Source: JANNSX01 sp046348995 (GTDB taxonomy: Bacteria > Pseudomonadota > Alphaproteobacteria > Rhizobiales > Hyphomicrobiaceae). From it: DNA of 64,000 nucleotides. Where the stretch lies: the NCBI GenBank assembly GCA_046348995.1, contig JAXMDB010000009.1:186001-250000 (forward strand), in the 5' to 3' direction. Position 1 is the stretch's first letter; every line of letters begins with the position of its first letter. Positions 36,625 to 45,757 of the stretch are shown in pieces. A program made the position numbers and the translations under genes. A model generated the notes under the pieces. The model saw only the letters and a program-made list of their open reading frames with translations, searched no databases and was not told where the DNA came from.

Positions 36625-36861
36625 ATGAGCGACGTTGCTGACCGCGTGAAGAAGATCGTCGTGGAGCATCTGGGTGTCGAGGCCGACAAGGTGACCGAGG
36701 GCGCGAGCTTCATCGACGACCTGGGCGCCGACAGCCTTGACACGGTCGAGCTCGTCATGGCGTTCGAGGAAGAGTTCGGCTGCGAGATCCCCGACGATGC
36801 CGCCGAGACGATCCTGACGGTCGGCGACGCCGTGAAGTTTCTCGAGAAGAACGCGGCCTGA
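36625..36861 (+). CDS. acpP: acyl carrier protein
   Basis: This 78-residue acidic helical carrier has the phosphopantetheine attachment serine in LGADSLDTVELVMAFEEEF (S of DSL). It carries growing acyl chains between FabD, FabF, FabG and other enzymes. The ribosome site AAGGAAGAAACG is strong. The 235-base interval before it probably contains its own promoter, in keeping with the high expression usual for acpP. Confidence 0.97.
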   Translation: MSDVADRVKKIVVEHLGVEADKVTEGASFIDDLGADSLDTVELVMAFEEEFGCEIPDDAAETILTVGDAVKFLEKNAA

Positions 36862-36920
36862 GACGCTACTCGGTGGCGTTCTCTGAGGTGTCGTGAGCTC
36901 AAGAGCCGGCAGGGTGTGGC

Positions 36921-38186
36921 ATGCGGCGGGTCGTCATCACAGGGCTTGGGATGGTGTCGCCGCTGGCGAACGGCGTCGATGCGACCTGGAAGCGGTTGCT
37001 CGAAGGCCGTAACGCCGCCGGCCCCGTGACCAGCTTCGAGGTCTCCGACCTCTCCTGTCAGATCGCCTGCCGCGTTCCACGTGGCGACGGCTCCGACGGC
37101 ACCTTCAATGCCGACGCCTGGATGGAGCCGAAGGAGCAACGTAAGGTCGACGACTTCATCGTCTATGCGGTGGCCGCCGCCGACCAGGCGATCGCCGATT
37201 CGGGCTGGAAGCCGGAAACGGAGGACGATCGCGAGCGCACGGGCGTCCTCATCGGCTCGGGGATCGGTGGCCTCGAAGGCATCGAGAAGACATCGCTCCT
37301 GCTCGCCGAGAAGGGCCCGCGCCGGGTTAGCCCGTTCTTCATTCCGGGCCGGCTGATCAATCTTGCCTCCGGCCACGTCTCGATCAAGCACGGCCTCAAG
37401 GGGCCCAATCACGCCGTCGTCACGGCTTGCTCGACGGGAGCGCACGCGATCGGCGACGCCGCGCGCATCGTCATGCTGGGCGATGCCGACGTCATGGTCG
37501 CCGGCGGCACCGAGAGCCCGATCTGCCGTTTGGCGCTTGCCGGTTTCGCCGCTTGCCGGGCGCTGTCGACCAACTTCAACCACGACCCCAAGCGGGCCTC
37601 GCGCCCCTACGACAAGGACCGCGACGGCTTCGTCATGGGCGAGGGGGCCGGCATCGTCGTCGTCGAGGAGCTCGAGCACGCCAAGCGCCGCGGCGCGCAC
37701 ATCTATGCCGAGATCATCGGCTACGGCATGTCGGGCGATGCCTATCACATCACGGCGCCCGCGGAGTCGGGCGACGGGGCCTATCGCTGCATGCGGGCGG
37801 CCGTACAACGCGCGCAGATCAACCCGAGCGATATCGACTACGTGAACGCCCATGGCACCTCGACGCCGATGGGCGACGAGATCGAGCTCAAGGCGGTCGA
37901 GCGGCTGTTCGGCAATGCGACGGGGAAGCTCTCGATGTCGTCGACGAAGTCGGCCATCGGCCATCTGCTCGGCGCCGCCGGGGCGGTGGAGGCGATCTTC
38001 TCGATCCTCGCCATCCGCGACAACGTCGTGCCGCCGACGCTCAATCTCGACAATCCGTCGGTCGAGACGGCGATCGACCTCGTGCCGCACACCGCCAAGA
38101 AGAAGCCGGTCGACATCGTGCTGTCGAACTCCTTCGGCTTCGGCGGCACGAACGCGTCGCTCATCATGCGGCGCTTCGCGGCGTGA
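36921..38186 (+). CDS. fabF: beta-ketoacyl-ACP synthase II
   Basis: This 421-residue condensing enzyme has the catalytic Cys in VVTACSTGAHAIGDA, the two His in NAHGTSTPMGD and STKSAIGHLLGAAG, and the C-terminal NSFGFGGTNASL. It elongates acyl-ACP with malonyl-ACP and controls chain length and unsaturation. It directly follows acpP, as in most bacteria, and precedes mltG. Motifs and length are normal. Confidence 0.97.
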   Translation: MRRVVITGLGMVSPLANGVDATWKRLLEGRNAAGPVTSFEVSDLSCQIACRVPRGDGSDGTFNADAWMEPKEQRKVDDFIVYAVAAADQAIADSGWKPETEDDRERTGVLIGSGIGGLEGIEKTSLLLAEKGPRRVSPFFIPGRLINLASGHVSIKHGLKGPNHAVVTACSTGAHAIGDAARIVMLGDADVMVAGGTESPICRLALAGFAACRALSTNFNHDPKRASRPYDKDRDGFVMGEGAGIVVVEELEHAKRRGAHIYAEIIGYGMSGDAYHITAPAESGDGAYRCMRAAVQRAQINPSDIDYVNAHGTSTPMGDEIELKAVERLFGNATGKLSMSSTKSAIGHLLGAAGAVEAIFSILAIRDNVVPPTLNLDNPSVETAIDLVPHTAKKKPVDIVLSNSFGFGGTNASLIMRRFAA

Positions 38187-38343
38187 GGCGGGATCGAACC
38201 GTAGACGGCCCTCGCGCGATCTTCTAACGGTTGTGAGCATTGACGGCCGAATCCGTGGCCGCGGCTGAGCGGAGCGGACGTCCCGGCTTTCGCCACAATT
38301 AACCCTACGGTGGCCTTTCGAGTCGGGGGGAGTGAGAGCCGGT

Positions 38344-39729
38344 ATGCGGCATCAGCGAGGTTACGCCAATCAGGGACCCAGTCTCGGATTAGATCCGACG
38401 ACCGGTCGCGACCCGAGGACGATGCCGCGCAGCCCGAGCGAGCTGCTCGAGCCCTCGCGCGCGCCCGGGCCCCCGCACCGCCGCCAGAAGAGCGCCCCGC
38501 GCCGGCTCGGCCGCACGGCCCGCGTGCTGAACGGGCTGCTAACGCTGCTTCTCGTCGCCATGCTTGCTGTCGGTGGCCTGTTCTACTTCGTCCGCGTCGT
38601 CTTCGACCGGCCGGGCCCCCTCGACCATTCGACGGTCATCGTCATCCCGAAGGGCTGGGGCCTCAACGAAATTTCCGGACGGCTCGAAAGCGAAGGCATC
38701 ATCTCCGATCGCCGCGTCTTCATGGCGAGCGTGTACTGGTTCAGCGCCGGCAAGAAGCTGAAAGCCGGCGAGTACGAGGTGCGCAAGAGCGCCAGCATGC
38801 GGCAGGTGCTCGACACGCTCGTCGAGGGAAAATCGATCCTCTACAAGGTGTCGGTGCCCGAGGGCCTGACCAGCTACCAGATCGCGGACATCCTCAAGAA
38901 CGATCCGAATCTCGTCGGCGAGGTGACGCAGATTCCCGCCGAGGGCACGATCCTGCCCGATACCTACCGCTATGCCCGCAATACGGATCGCCAGGACCTG
39001 CTTGGACGCATGCAAGCCGAGCAGGCGAAATTCCTCGAGGCGATCTGGGGGACGCGCGCGGCCAACCTGCCCTTCCAGAACATCGAGCAGGCCATCACCC
39101 TGGCCTCCATCGTCGAGAAGGAGACGAGCCGGCCCGACGAGCGTGACCGCATCGCCGGCGTGTTCATCAACCGCCTGCGCAAGGGCATGCGGCTGCAATC
39201 CGACCCGACGATCATCTATGGCGTGACGAAGGGCAAAGGCTACCTCGGCCGGCCGATCCTGCGCTCCGACATCGACGGCGAGACCACCTACAACACCTAC
39301 AAGATCGACGGCCTGCCGCCGACACCGATCTGCAATCCTGGCCGTGCCGCCATCGAGGCGGTGCTCAATCCGGCCGATACGAAGGACGTCTACTTCGTCG
39401 CCGACGGGACGGGCGGACACGCCTTCGCCGAGACCATTCGTGATCATCAGAACAACGTCCGCAAGTGGCGTCAGATCGAAAAGAAGATGAAGGCTGAGGC
39501 CAAGGTCGCGGCGGCAGCGGAAACCGATGCGGCTGGAACCGGCGAGGCCGAAGTGTCGGCCGGACCCGGCGTGCTGGCCGAGCTCGACGGGGTCAACGTC
39601 GAGGATGCGGCGGCAGACGGCGGTGCTCCCGCGGCCGGCGATCCGACGGCAGCCTCTGCCGAGGCGGCAGAGGCGGCCTTAGCCGGTACGCCCGATCCCT
39701 CCATGCCGCTCCCCGTCCGCAAACCTTAA
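38344..39729 (+). CDS. mltG: endolytic murein transglycosylase MltG (YceG-like)
   Basis: This 461-residue inner-membrane enzyme cleaves nascent glycan strands in the periplasm and sets peptidoglycan strand length. A basic N-terminal cytoplasmic part (about 55 residues) is followed by one membrane helix (LTLLLVAMLAVGGLFYFVRVVF). A LysM-like subdomain comes next. The catalytic glutamate is in ITLASIVEKETSRPDERDRI, followed by RLRKGMRLQSDPTIIYG. The last 70 residues are an Ala/Glu-rich low-complexity tail. ATG 38344 is chosen, with GTG 38332 just upstream as an alternative. The position after fabF is conserved. Confidence 0.92.
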   Translation: MRHQRGYANQGPSLGLDPTTGRDPRTMPRSPSELLEPSRAPGPPHRRQKSAPRRLGRTARVLNGLLTLLLVAMLAVGGLFYFVRVVFDRPGPLDHSTVIVIPKGWGLNEISGRLESEGIISDRRVFMASVYWFSAGKKLKAGEYEVRKSASMRQVLDTLVEGKSILYKVSVPEGLTSYQIADILKNDPNLVGEVTQIPAEGTILPDTYRYARNTDRQDLLGRMQAEQAKFLEAIWGTRAANLPFQNIEQAITLASIVEKETSRPDERDRIAGVFINRLRKGMRLQSDPTIIYGVTKGKGYLGRPILRSDIDGETTYNTYKIDGLPPTPICNPGRAAIEAVLNPADTKDVYFVADGTGGHAFAETIRDHQNNVRKWRQIEKKMKAEAKVAAAAETDAAGTGEAEVSAGPGVLAELDGVNVEDAAADGGAPAAGDPTAASAEAAEAALAGTPDPSMPLPVRKP

Positions 39730-39824
39730 AGTCCCTGCTGCACGCGCCTGAGCTTGTTCGGCACGGCCGGCACCGGTAGAGTCGCGTCCTCGACAGGACC
39801 CGTCTCAACCATTCCCAGGCCAGC

Positions 39825-40712
39825 ATGACGCTCAAGAGCATGACCGGTTTCGGCCGCGCCGATGGCGTCCGAGGCAGCGACGCGTGGCATTGGGAGGTGC
39901 GCAGCGTCAACGGCCGCAGCCTCGAGGTACGCTCGCGCGTACCGTCCGGCCTAGAGGCTCTCGAGCCGCGTATTCGCGAAATGTGCTCAGCCCGCCTCGG
40001 CCGCGGCAGCGTCAACGTCACACTCGCCTGGCAGCGCACGCAGGCCGCCACTGCCATTCGCCTGAACGAGGCGGCCCTCGCAGACGTCGCCAAGGCGCTC
40101 GAGGTCGCGGGCAAGCATGTCAAAGCCGCGCCGCCGACGCTCGACGGGATCCTGGGCCTCAAGGGCGTGCTCGAGGCCGTGGAGACGCCGGAAAGTGAAG
40201 CGGAGGGCGAGGCCAGGACTGCGGCCATGCTCGCCGGTCTCGGCCGGGCGCTGGACGAGCTCGTGGCCGCCCGCCAGCGCGAAGGTGCACGGCTCGCCAA
40301 GGTGCTCACCGAGCAGATCTCGGAGACGGCGCGTTTGGCCGAGCGTCTCGACGTGGCGCCCGAGCGAGCTCCCGAGCGCGCAATGGCGCGCCTCAAGGAA
40401 GCGATCGCACGGCTACGGCAAGCCTCCTCCGAGCTCGATCCCGAGCGCTTGCATCAAGAGGCGATGCTGATCGCGACCCGCGTCGACATCACCGAGGAGA
40501 TCGCGCGGCTGAAATCGCATGTCGCCGAGGCGCAGACGTTGATCGCGGCGGCCGAGCCTGTCGGGCGGCGGCTCGACTTCCTCGCCCAGGAGCTCAATCG
40601 GGAGGCCAACACGATCTGCTCGAAGGCCAACGATACGGCGCTGACGCGGCTTGGACTCGATCTGAAGGTCGTCATCGATCAGCTCCGCGAGCAGGTGCAG
40701 AACATTGAATAG
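39825..40712 (+). CDS. YicC-family endoribonuclease
   Basis: This 295-residue protein starts with TLKSMTGFGRADG and VRSVNGRSLEVRSRVPSGLEALEP and ends with FLAQELNREANTICSKAND and LKVVIDQLREQVQNIE. It is a full YicC (N-terminal YicC plus DUF1732) protein. E. coli YicC is described as an RNase that affects small RNA stability. The last 8 bases overlap the TTG start of gmk, so the two are co-translated. The mltG-yicC-gmk order is common in alphaproteobacteria. Confidence 0.92.
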   Translation: MTLKSMTGFGRADGVRGSDAWHWEVRSVNGRSLEVRSRVPSGLEALEPRIREMCSARLGRGSVNVTLAWQRTQAATAIRLNEAALADVAKALEVAGKHVKAAPPTLDGILGLKGVLEAVETPESEAEGEARTAAMLAGLGRALDELVAARQREGARLAKVLTEQISETARLAERLDVAPERAPERAMARLKEAIARLRQASSELDPERLHQEAMLIATRVDITEEIARLKSHVAEAQTLIAAAEPVGRRLDFLAQELNREANTICSKANDTALTRLGLDLKVVIDQLREQVQNIE

Positions 40713-41349
40713 CTCCAACGAGATCCCGCGCCGCGGCTTGATGCTCGTGCTGTCCTCGCCGTCGGGCGCGGGCAAGACGACGCTATCGCGCCGGCTGCTC
40801 GGCGTCGATCCGGGCTTCACGATGTCGGTCTCGGTGACGACCCGCGCCATGCGGCCGGGCGAGCAAGACGGCATCGACTACCACTTCATCGATGCGGCCC
40901 GGTTCGACCAACTCATCGCCGAGAGCGCGCTGCTCGAGTGGGCGAACGTCTTCGGCAACAAGTACGGCACGCCGCGTGCGCCCGTGGAAGCCGCGCTGGC
41001 GGCGGGCCGCGACGTGCTCTTCGACATCGACTGGCAGGGGACACAGCAGATCCGGGCCCGGATGGGCGCCGATGTCGTCGGCATCTTCATCCTGCCGCCG
41101 AGCGCCAAGGCGCTCGAGGAGCGCCTGTTGAAGCGCGCCCAAGACAGCCGCGAGGTCGTCGCAAAGCGAATGGCGAAGGCCGCCGACGAGATCAGCCACT
41201 GGCAGGAGTACGATTTCGTCATCGTCAACGACGACATCGACCGGGCGTTCGCAACAATCCAGGCAATCGTCGCCTCCGAGCGCGTCCGCCGCACCCGCCG
41301 CGAGGCGGGCTTGCTCGATTTGGTGCAGCAGTTGAAGCGGGACTTGTAG
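40705..41349 (+). CDS. gmk: guanylate kinase
   Basis: This 214-residue enzyme phosphorylates GMP to GDP. The P-loop is in LSSPSGAGKTTLSRRLLG. The GMP-binding region includes SVTTRAMRPGEQDGIDYHFI and LLEWANVFGNKYGTPR. DIDWQGTQQIRARMG and RMAKAADEISHWQEYDFVIVNDD complete the fold. The start is TTG 40705, overlapping yicC by 8 bases. An internal ATG (40741) would remove part of the first strand and is less likely. Confidence 0.95.
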   Translation: MNSSNEIPRRGLMLVLSSPSGAGKTTLSRRLLGVDPGFTMSVSVTTRAMRPGEQDGIDYHFIDAARFDQLIAESALLEWANVFGNKYGTPRAPVEAALAAGRDVLFDIDWQGTQQIRARMGADVVGIFILPPSAKALEERLLKRAQDSREVVAKRMAKAADEISHWQEYDFVIVNDDIDRAFATIQAIVASERVRRTRREAGLLDLVQQLKRDL

Positions 41350-41396
41350 ATGGATGGGCACCTTCGATTGTCGACCGGCGTTGCCAGATTTGGCCG

Positions 41397-41558
41397 GCCC
41401 TCCCCTTTGGGGGGAGGGTGGCGCGAAGCGCCGGGAGAGGGGTGGAGCCAAGCACACACCCCACACAACTCCAGCATAACACCGTCCTGGATGAGGGCTT
41501 AGTGAAACACTCAACCCCTCTCCCGCCTGTCGGCACCCTCTCCCCAAGGGAGAGGGCC
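41397..41558. repeat. inverted pair of palindromic intergenic elements between gmk and lpdA
   Basis: Two imperfect copies of one roughly 48-base element face each other. One is at 41397-41446 (GGCCCTCCCCTTTGGGG... then GCGCCGGGAGAGGGGTG). The other is at 41512-41558 as its reverse complement. Each copy contains its own CCCTC...GAGGG palindrome. The pair fills most of the 268-base gap before lpdA. It is probably a REP/MITE-like element spread in this genome, with no coding content. Confidence 0.75.
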
Positions 41559-41617
41559 AACTCCGGAGAGGCCGTGGTTCCTGGGCGACGACATTGGACG
41601 GCAACGCGAGATAGCAC

Positions 41618-43060
41618 ATGGCTGACACTCCCTACGACGTCCTGATCATCGGCGGTGGGCCCGGCGGCTACGTCGCGGCGATCCGCTCGGCACAGCTTGG
41701 GCTGAAGACCGCGGTCGTCGAGCGTGAGCATCTGGGCGGCATCTGCCTCAACTGGGGCTGCATCCCGACCAAGGCGCTGCTGCGCTCGTCCGAGATCTAC
41801 GGGCACATGAAGCACGCCGCCGACTACGGCCTCAAGGTCGAGGGCGCGATCGACTTCGATGCGGCAGCCGTCGTCAAACGCTCGCGCGGCGTCTCCGGCC
41901 AGCTCAACGCCGGCGTCGCGTTCCTCATGAAGAAGAACAAGATCGACGTCATCTGGGGCGAGGCGAAGATCGCCAAAGCCGGCGAGGTCATCGTCGCGGC
42001 TGCGACGAAGGCGCCGATGCAGCCGCAGCATCCCCAGCCCAAGGGCACGCTCGGGGCCGGCACCTACAAGGCCCGGCACATCATCGTCGCCACCGGCGCC
42101 CGGCCGCGCGTGCTGCCCGGTATCGAGCCCGACGGCAAGCTCATCTGGACCTATTTCGAGGCGATGGTGCCGCCCGCGATGCCGAAGTCGCTCATCGTCA
42201 TGGGATCGGGCGCCATCGGCATCGAGTTCGCCTCGTTCTATCGCACGATGGGCGCCGAGGTGACGGTGGTCGAGCTGTTGCCGCAGATCCTCCCCGTCGA
42301 GGACGCGGAGATCGCGACGCTCGCGAGCCGCGCCTTCACGAAGCAAGGCATGAAGATCCTCACCGGCGCGAAGGTGACGAAGGTCGAGAAGAAGGCGGAC
42401 GGCGTCACCGCCACGATCGACATCGGCGGCAAGACCGAGACGATCTCGGCCGAGCGGCTGATCTCGGCCGTCGGTGTTCAGGGCAATATCGAGGGGCTGG
42501 GTCTCGAGGCGCTCGGCGTCAAGAAGGATCGCGGCACTATCCTCACCGATGGGCTCGGACGCACGAACGTGCCGGGCGTCTACGCGATCGGTGACGTCGC
42601 CGGCCCGCCGATGCTCGCCCATAAGGCCGAGCACGAGGGCGTCGTCTGCGTCGAGGCGATCAAAGGGCAGGATGCGCATCCCCTCGACAAGCTCAAGATC
42701 CCCGGCTGCACCTATTGCCAGCCGCAGATCGCGAGCGTCGGCTTGACAGAAGCCAAAGCCAAGGCAGAGGGCCGCGAGGTCAAAGTCGGCCGCTTCCCCT
42801 TCCGCGCCAACGGCAAGGCGATCGCGCTGGGCGAGCCCGAAGGCCTCGTGAAGACGGTGTTCGATGCGAAGACCGGCCAGCTGCTCGGCGCGCATCTGAT
42901 CGGCGCGGAAGTGACCGAGCTGATCCAGGGCTTCGTCGTCGCCATGCAGCTCGAGACCACCGAGGCCGAGCTCATGCATACGGTGTTCCCGCATCCGACA
43001 CTGTCGGAGATGATGCACGAGAGCGTGCTCGATGCGTACGGACGAGCCATCCACACTTGA
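41618..43060 (+). CDS. lpdA: dihydrolipoyl dehydrogenase (E3)
   Basis: This 480-residue flavoprotein reoxidises lipoamide in 2-oxoacid dehydrogenase or glycine-cleavage complexes. The FAD motif IIGGGPGGYVAAIRSAQLG is at the N-terminus. The redox disulfide is in LGGICLNWGCIPTKALL. The NAD site is GSGAIGIEFASFY. The catalytic His-Glu is near the C-terminus (HTVFPHPTLSEMMHESVLDAYG). The pyruvate or 2-oxoglutarate dehydrogenase genes are not adjacent, so the partner complex is unknown. The NWGC form (asparagine before the Trp) resembles PDH-type E3s of alphaproteobacteria. Confidence 0.94.
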   Translation: MADTPYDVLIIGGGPGGYVAAIRSAQLGLKTAVVEREHLGGICLNWGCIPTKALLRSSEIYGHMKHAADYGLKVEGAIDFDAAAVVKRSRGVSGQLNAGVAFLMKKNKIDVIWGEAKIAKAGEVIVAAATKAPMQPQHPQPKGTLGAGTYKARHIIVATGARPRVLPGIEPDGKLIWTYFEAMVPPAMPKSLIVMGSGAIGIEFASFYRTMGAEVTVVELLPQILPVEDAEIATLASRAFTKQGMKILTGAKVTKVEKKADGVTATIDIGGKTETISAERLISAVGVQGNIEGLGLEALGVKKDRGTILTDGLGRTNVPGVYAIGDVAGPPMLAHKAEHEGVVCVEAIKGQDAHPLDKLKIPGCTYCQPQIASVGLTEAKAKAEGREVKVGRFPFRANGKAIALGEPEGLVKTVFDAKTGQLLGAHLIGAEVTELIQGFVVAMQLETTEAELMHTVFPHPTLSEMMHESVLDAYGRAIHT

Positions 43061-43134
43061 AACCGAAGCCGATCCACGCGACGGCGCGCTGGCGCCGGGG
43101 GTGGTCGGGCGGATAGAGCGCACGGGAGGAGCGA

Positions 43135-44313
43135 TTGACCAGCAAGGGTTCAGGTATCCTCGGCATCGCAGCGTTGATCGGAGCACTCGCGATCGCCGCT
43201 CCGGCTGTCGGCGGCGGCGTCGATGAGCTACCGAAGAGCATCCAGGACGCGCTCTACAACCAGGACGCCATCGATCCGATGCAGCCGATCGGCGAGAGCG
43301 CCTATCGCGATTTTAAGGCCAAAAACCCGCCACCGTGGACGATCGGCTACGCGAGCTCGTATGCCGGCAACACCTGGCGCGCCGAGGTGATGAAGCGCCT
43401 GCAGGACGAGATCATTCCGAGGTGGCAGAAGCTCGGCCTCATCAAAGAGGTCAAGATCAAGCAGTCGAACCTGAGCGACGCGATGCAGAGCCAGCAGATG
43501 CGCGAGCTGGTCGATGAGGGCGTCGATGCGATCATCGTCTGCTGCTCGAACCCGACGGCGCTGAACCAGACCGTCGAATATGCCTATCAGAAAGGCGTGC
43601 CGGTAGTCTCCGGCATCGGCTATTTGACATCTCCGTACGCGGTGAATTCCTCGGCCAACCTCGCCGTCACGGGCAACATGATGGGCGAGTGGATGGCCAA
43701 GGAGATCGGTGGCAAGGGCAACGTCCTCGTCGTCGCGGGCATCCCCGGTGCGCCGGCGTCCGACACGCAGAGCTCCGGCGTGCTCAAGGCGCTCGAGAAG
43801 CACCCGGACATCACGATCGTCGGTCAGGTCGCCGGCATGTGGACGGACGAGGTCGCCCAGTCAGAGATCGGGAAATGGCTCGCGACCTACACAGGTGAGC
43901 TCAACGGCATCATCGTCCAATCGGGCTCCGAGATCGGTGCCGTGCGCGCCCTCAAACAGAGCGGCCGTCCGATGGTCCCGATCACGGTCGGTGGGGAGCT
44001 CGGTGCGCTGTGCACGTGGCGCAAGAGCCCGAAGTGGATTTCCGGCGCGATCCAGGCTTGGCCACCCGGCGACGACTTCGAGCTTGCCTGGAACATCATG
44101 ATGCGGACGCTTCAAGGGCAGGGGCCCAAGGTGCAATCGATCCTGGTGACTCCTCGGATGATCGACTTCGCCACCCTGCAAACCACGCTCGGTGAGGATT
44201 GCGACGAGGCGTCGGGCGGCTGGCACAATGTCGGCGCGGAGACTTGGGCGAGCAAAGCCTATCTGGACGACTTCTTTCTGAAGCCCGCAGATCCCGAAGC
44301 CTTCAAACCTTGA
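43135..44313 (+). CDS. periplasmic sugar-type binding protein (type 1 fold), orphan
   Basis: This 392-residue protein begins with a signal sequence (SGILGIAALIGALAIAAPAVG). The mature part is the ribose/LacI-type periplasmic binding fold: WTIGYASSYAGNTWRAEVMKRLQ, SDAMQSQQMRELVDEGVDAIIVCCSNPTALNQTV, and VLVVAGIPGAPASDTQSSGVLKAL. The start is TTG 43135 with GGAGGAG upstream. No permease or ATPase gene is near, so either a distant ABC transporter or a sensor uses it. The ligand is unknown. It lies between lpdA and a pair of palindromic repeats. Confidence 0.82.
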   Translation: MTSKGSGILGIAALIGALAIAAPAVGGGVDELPKSIQDALYNQDAIDPMQPIGESAYRDFKAKNPPPWTIGYASSYAGNTWRAEVMKRLQDEIIPRWQKLGLIKEVKIKQSNLSDAMQSQQMRELVDEGVDAIIVCCSNPTALNQTVEYAYQKGVPVVSGIGYLTSPYAVNSSANLAVTGNMMGEWMAKEIGGKGNVLVVAGIPGAPASDTQSSGVLKALEKHPDITIVGQVAGMWTDEVAQSEIGKWLATYTGELNGIIVQSGSEIGAVRALKQSGRPMVPITVGGELGALCTWRKSPKWISGAIQAWPPGDDFELAWNIMMRTLQGQGPKVQSILVTPRMIDFATLQTTLGEDCDEASGGWHNVGAETWASKAYLDDFFLKPADPEAFKP

Positions 44314-44367
44314 CCCGATGACGGACGGTCTCACACGCGCCGAGGCCGATCGGCCAACCGCTGTGAC

Positions 44368-44412
44368 CCTGGAGCGGGTTCAGCTCATGTGGAATCGGGA
44401 ACCCGCTCCAGG
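44368..44412. repeat. palindromic element (14-bp perfect inverted repeat)
   Basis: CCTGGAGCGGGTTC (44368-44381) is matched exactly by its reverse complement at 44399-44412, with a 17-base loop. It lies 55 bases after the binding-protein stop and could terminate it, but it has no T-run and is more likely a REP-type element placed beside a second one at 44424-44472. Confidence 0.7.
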
Positions 44413-44423
44413 TCATTGGTTCT

Positions 44424-44472
44424 GAGCACGTTCTTCCGGCGAACCGGTTTCCACTTCGCCTGGACGTGCTTT
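44424..44472. repeat. REP-like element with GAGCACG ends and AACCGGTTT core
   Basis: The ends AGCACGT (44425-44431) and ACGTGCT (44464-44470) are inverted. The centre carries CGAACCGGTTTCCACTT, which closely resembles the AACCGGTT...CCACTT core of the abundant rhizobial palindromic repeat that usually ends in GAGCATG. It occupies the interval before the acyl-CoA dehydrogenase gene. Confidence 0.65.
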
Positions 44473-44568
44473 AGGTCTCGTCGAGGATTGCGCCGACAGT
44501 GACCTCGTGCTTCTCACTTAGACGCGGCCTGCGGATACCCAACCGCGCCGCGCGGCAGGAGCCTCACC

Positions 44569-45726
44569 ATGCGCGACACCGAGGACTACAAGGAGATTCG
44601 CGAGGGCGTTCGTAAGCTCTGCGAGCGCTTTCCCGGCGAGTATTGGCGCAAGCTGGATGCGGCGCGGGCCTATCCATCCGAATTCGTCGCGGCGCTGACG
44701 GAGGCCGGATACCTCGCTGCCCTCATCCCGGAGGAGTATGGCGGTGCCGGCTTGAGCCTCGGAGCGGCGGCGGCCGTGCTCGAGGAGGTGCAGCGCGCTG
44801 GCTGCAACGGCGCGGCCTGTCACGCGCAGATGTACGTCATGGGCACCGTGCTCCGCCACGGCAGCGAGGCGCAGAAGCGGACGTATCTTCCCGACATCGC
44901 CGCCGGCAAGACGCGACTGCAAGCCTTCGGCGTCACCGAGCCGACGAGCGGCACCGACACGTCCTCGATCCGGACCGTCGCACGCCGCGAAGGCGATCAT
45001 TACGTCGTCAACGGCCAGAAAATCTGGACGAGCCGCGCCGAGTATTCGGATCTGATGCTTCTGCTCGCCCGCACGACGCCACGCGATCAGGTAGCCAAGC
45101 GCACCGATGGACTTTCGGTTTTCATCCTCGACATGCGCGCAGCCAAGGACAACGGCCTCACTATCCGGCCGATCCGCACGATGATGAATCACTCGACGAC
45201 CGAGGTGTTCTTCGAGAACGTCCGAGTGCCAGCCGAAAATCTCGTGGGCGAGGAAGGGAAGGGCTTTCGCTACGTCCTCTCCGGCATGAACGCCGAGCGC
45301 ATCTTGATCGCGGCCGAGTGCGTCGGCGACGCCAAGTGGCTGATCGAGAAGGCCACAACCTACGCCAAGGAGCGGCAGGTGTTCGGCCGGCCGATCGGCC
45401 AGAACCAGGGCATCCAGTTCCCCATCGCCCGCGCCTACGCCAACATGCGCGCCGCCGAGCTGATGGTGAAAGAAGCCGTCCGCCGCTACGAGGCCGGCGA
45501 GGACTGCGGTGCGGAGGCCAACATGGCCAAGATGCTCGCTGCCGACGCCTCCAACGAGGCCGCGAACGCCTGCATCCAGACGCACGGCGGCTTCGGCTTC
45601 GCGGAGGAGTACGACATCGAGCGCAAATTCCGGGAGACGCGGCTCTACCAATTGGCGCCGATCTCGACGAACCTCATTCTGTCGTACCTCTCCGAGCACG
45701 TGCTCGGCATGCCGCGGTCGTATTGA
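44569..45726 (+). CDS. acyl-CoA dehydrogenase family protein (atypical active-site region)
   Basis: This 385-residue FAD enzyme has the family motifs LQAFGVTEPTSGTDTSSIRT, NGQKIWTSRAEYSDLMLL, and the C-terminal CIQTHGGFGFAEEYDIERKFRETRLYQLAP. At the place where most members have the catalytic Glu in YEGT it reads LAPISTN, so the base must be elsewhere or the reaction differs. It probably oxidises an acyl-CoA of unknown structure and passes electrons to ETF. It is followed by a CitE-like lyase 31 bases later and a glutamine-synthetase-like gene, which suggests a catabolic unit. Confidence 0.88.
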   Translation: MRDTEDYKEIREGVRKLCERFPGEYWRKLDAARAYPSEFVAALTEAGYLAALIPEEYGGAGLSLGAAAAVLEEVQRAGCNGAACHAQMYVMGTVLRHGSEAQKRTYLPDIAAGKTRLQAFGVTEPTSGTDTSSIRTVARREGDHYVVNGQKIWTSRAEYSDLMLLLARTTPRDQVAKRTDGLSVFILDMRAAKDNGLTIRPIRTMMNHSTTEVFFENVRVPAENLVGEEGKGFRYVLSGMNAERILIAAECVGDAKWLIEKATTYAKERQVFGRPIGQNQGIQFPIARAYANMRAAELMVKEAVRRYEAGEDCGAEANMAKMLAADASNEAANACIQTHGGFGFAEEYDIERKFRETRLYQLAPISTNLILSYLSEHVLGMPRSY

Positions 45727-45757
45727 GCAATGGATGCCTCGGGAGAGTGATGACGCC

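Noticed and set aside
36471..38240. 589-codon open frame antisense to acpP and fabF
   Set aside because: acpP and fabF motifs on the plus strand are unambiguous; the antisense product matches no family.
41225..43186. 653-codon open frame antisense to lpdA and gmk end
   Set aside because: It spans two real genes and the repeat gap, its product is Arg/Asp/His-rich with no domain, and it is a shadow of GC3 bias.
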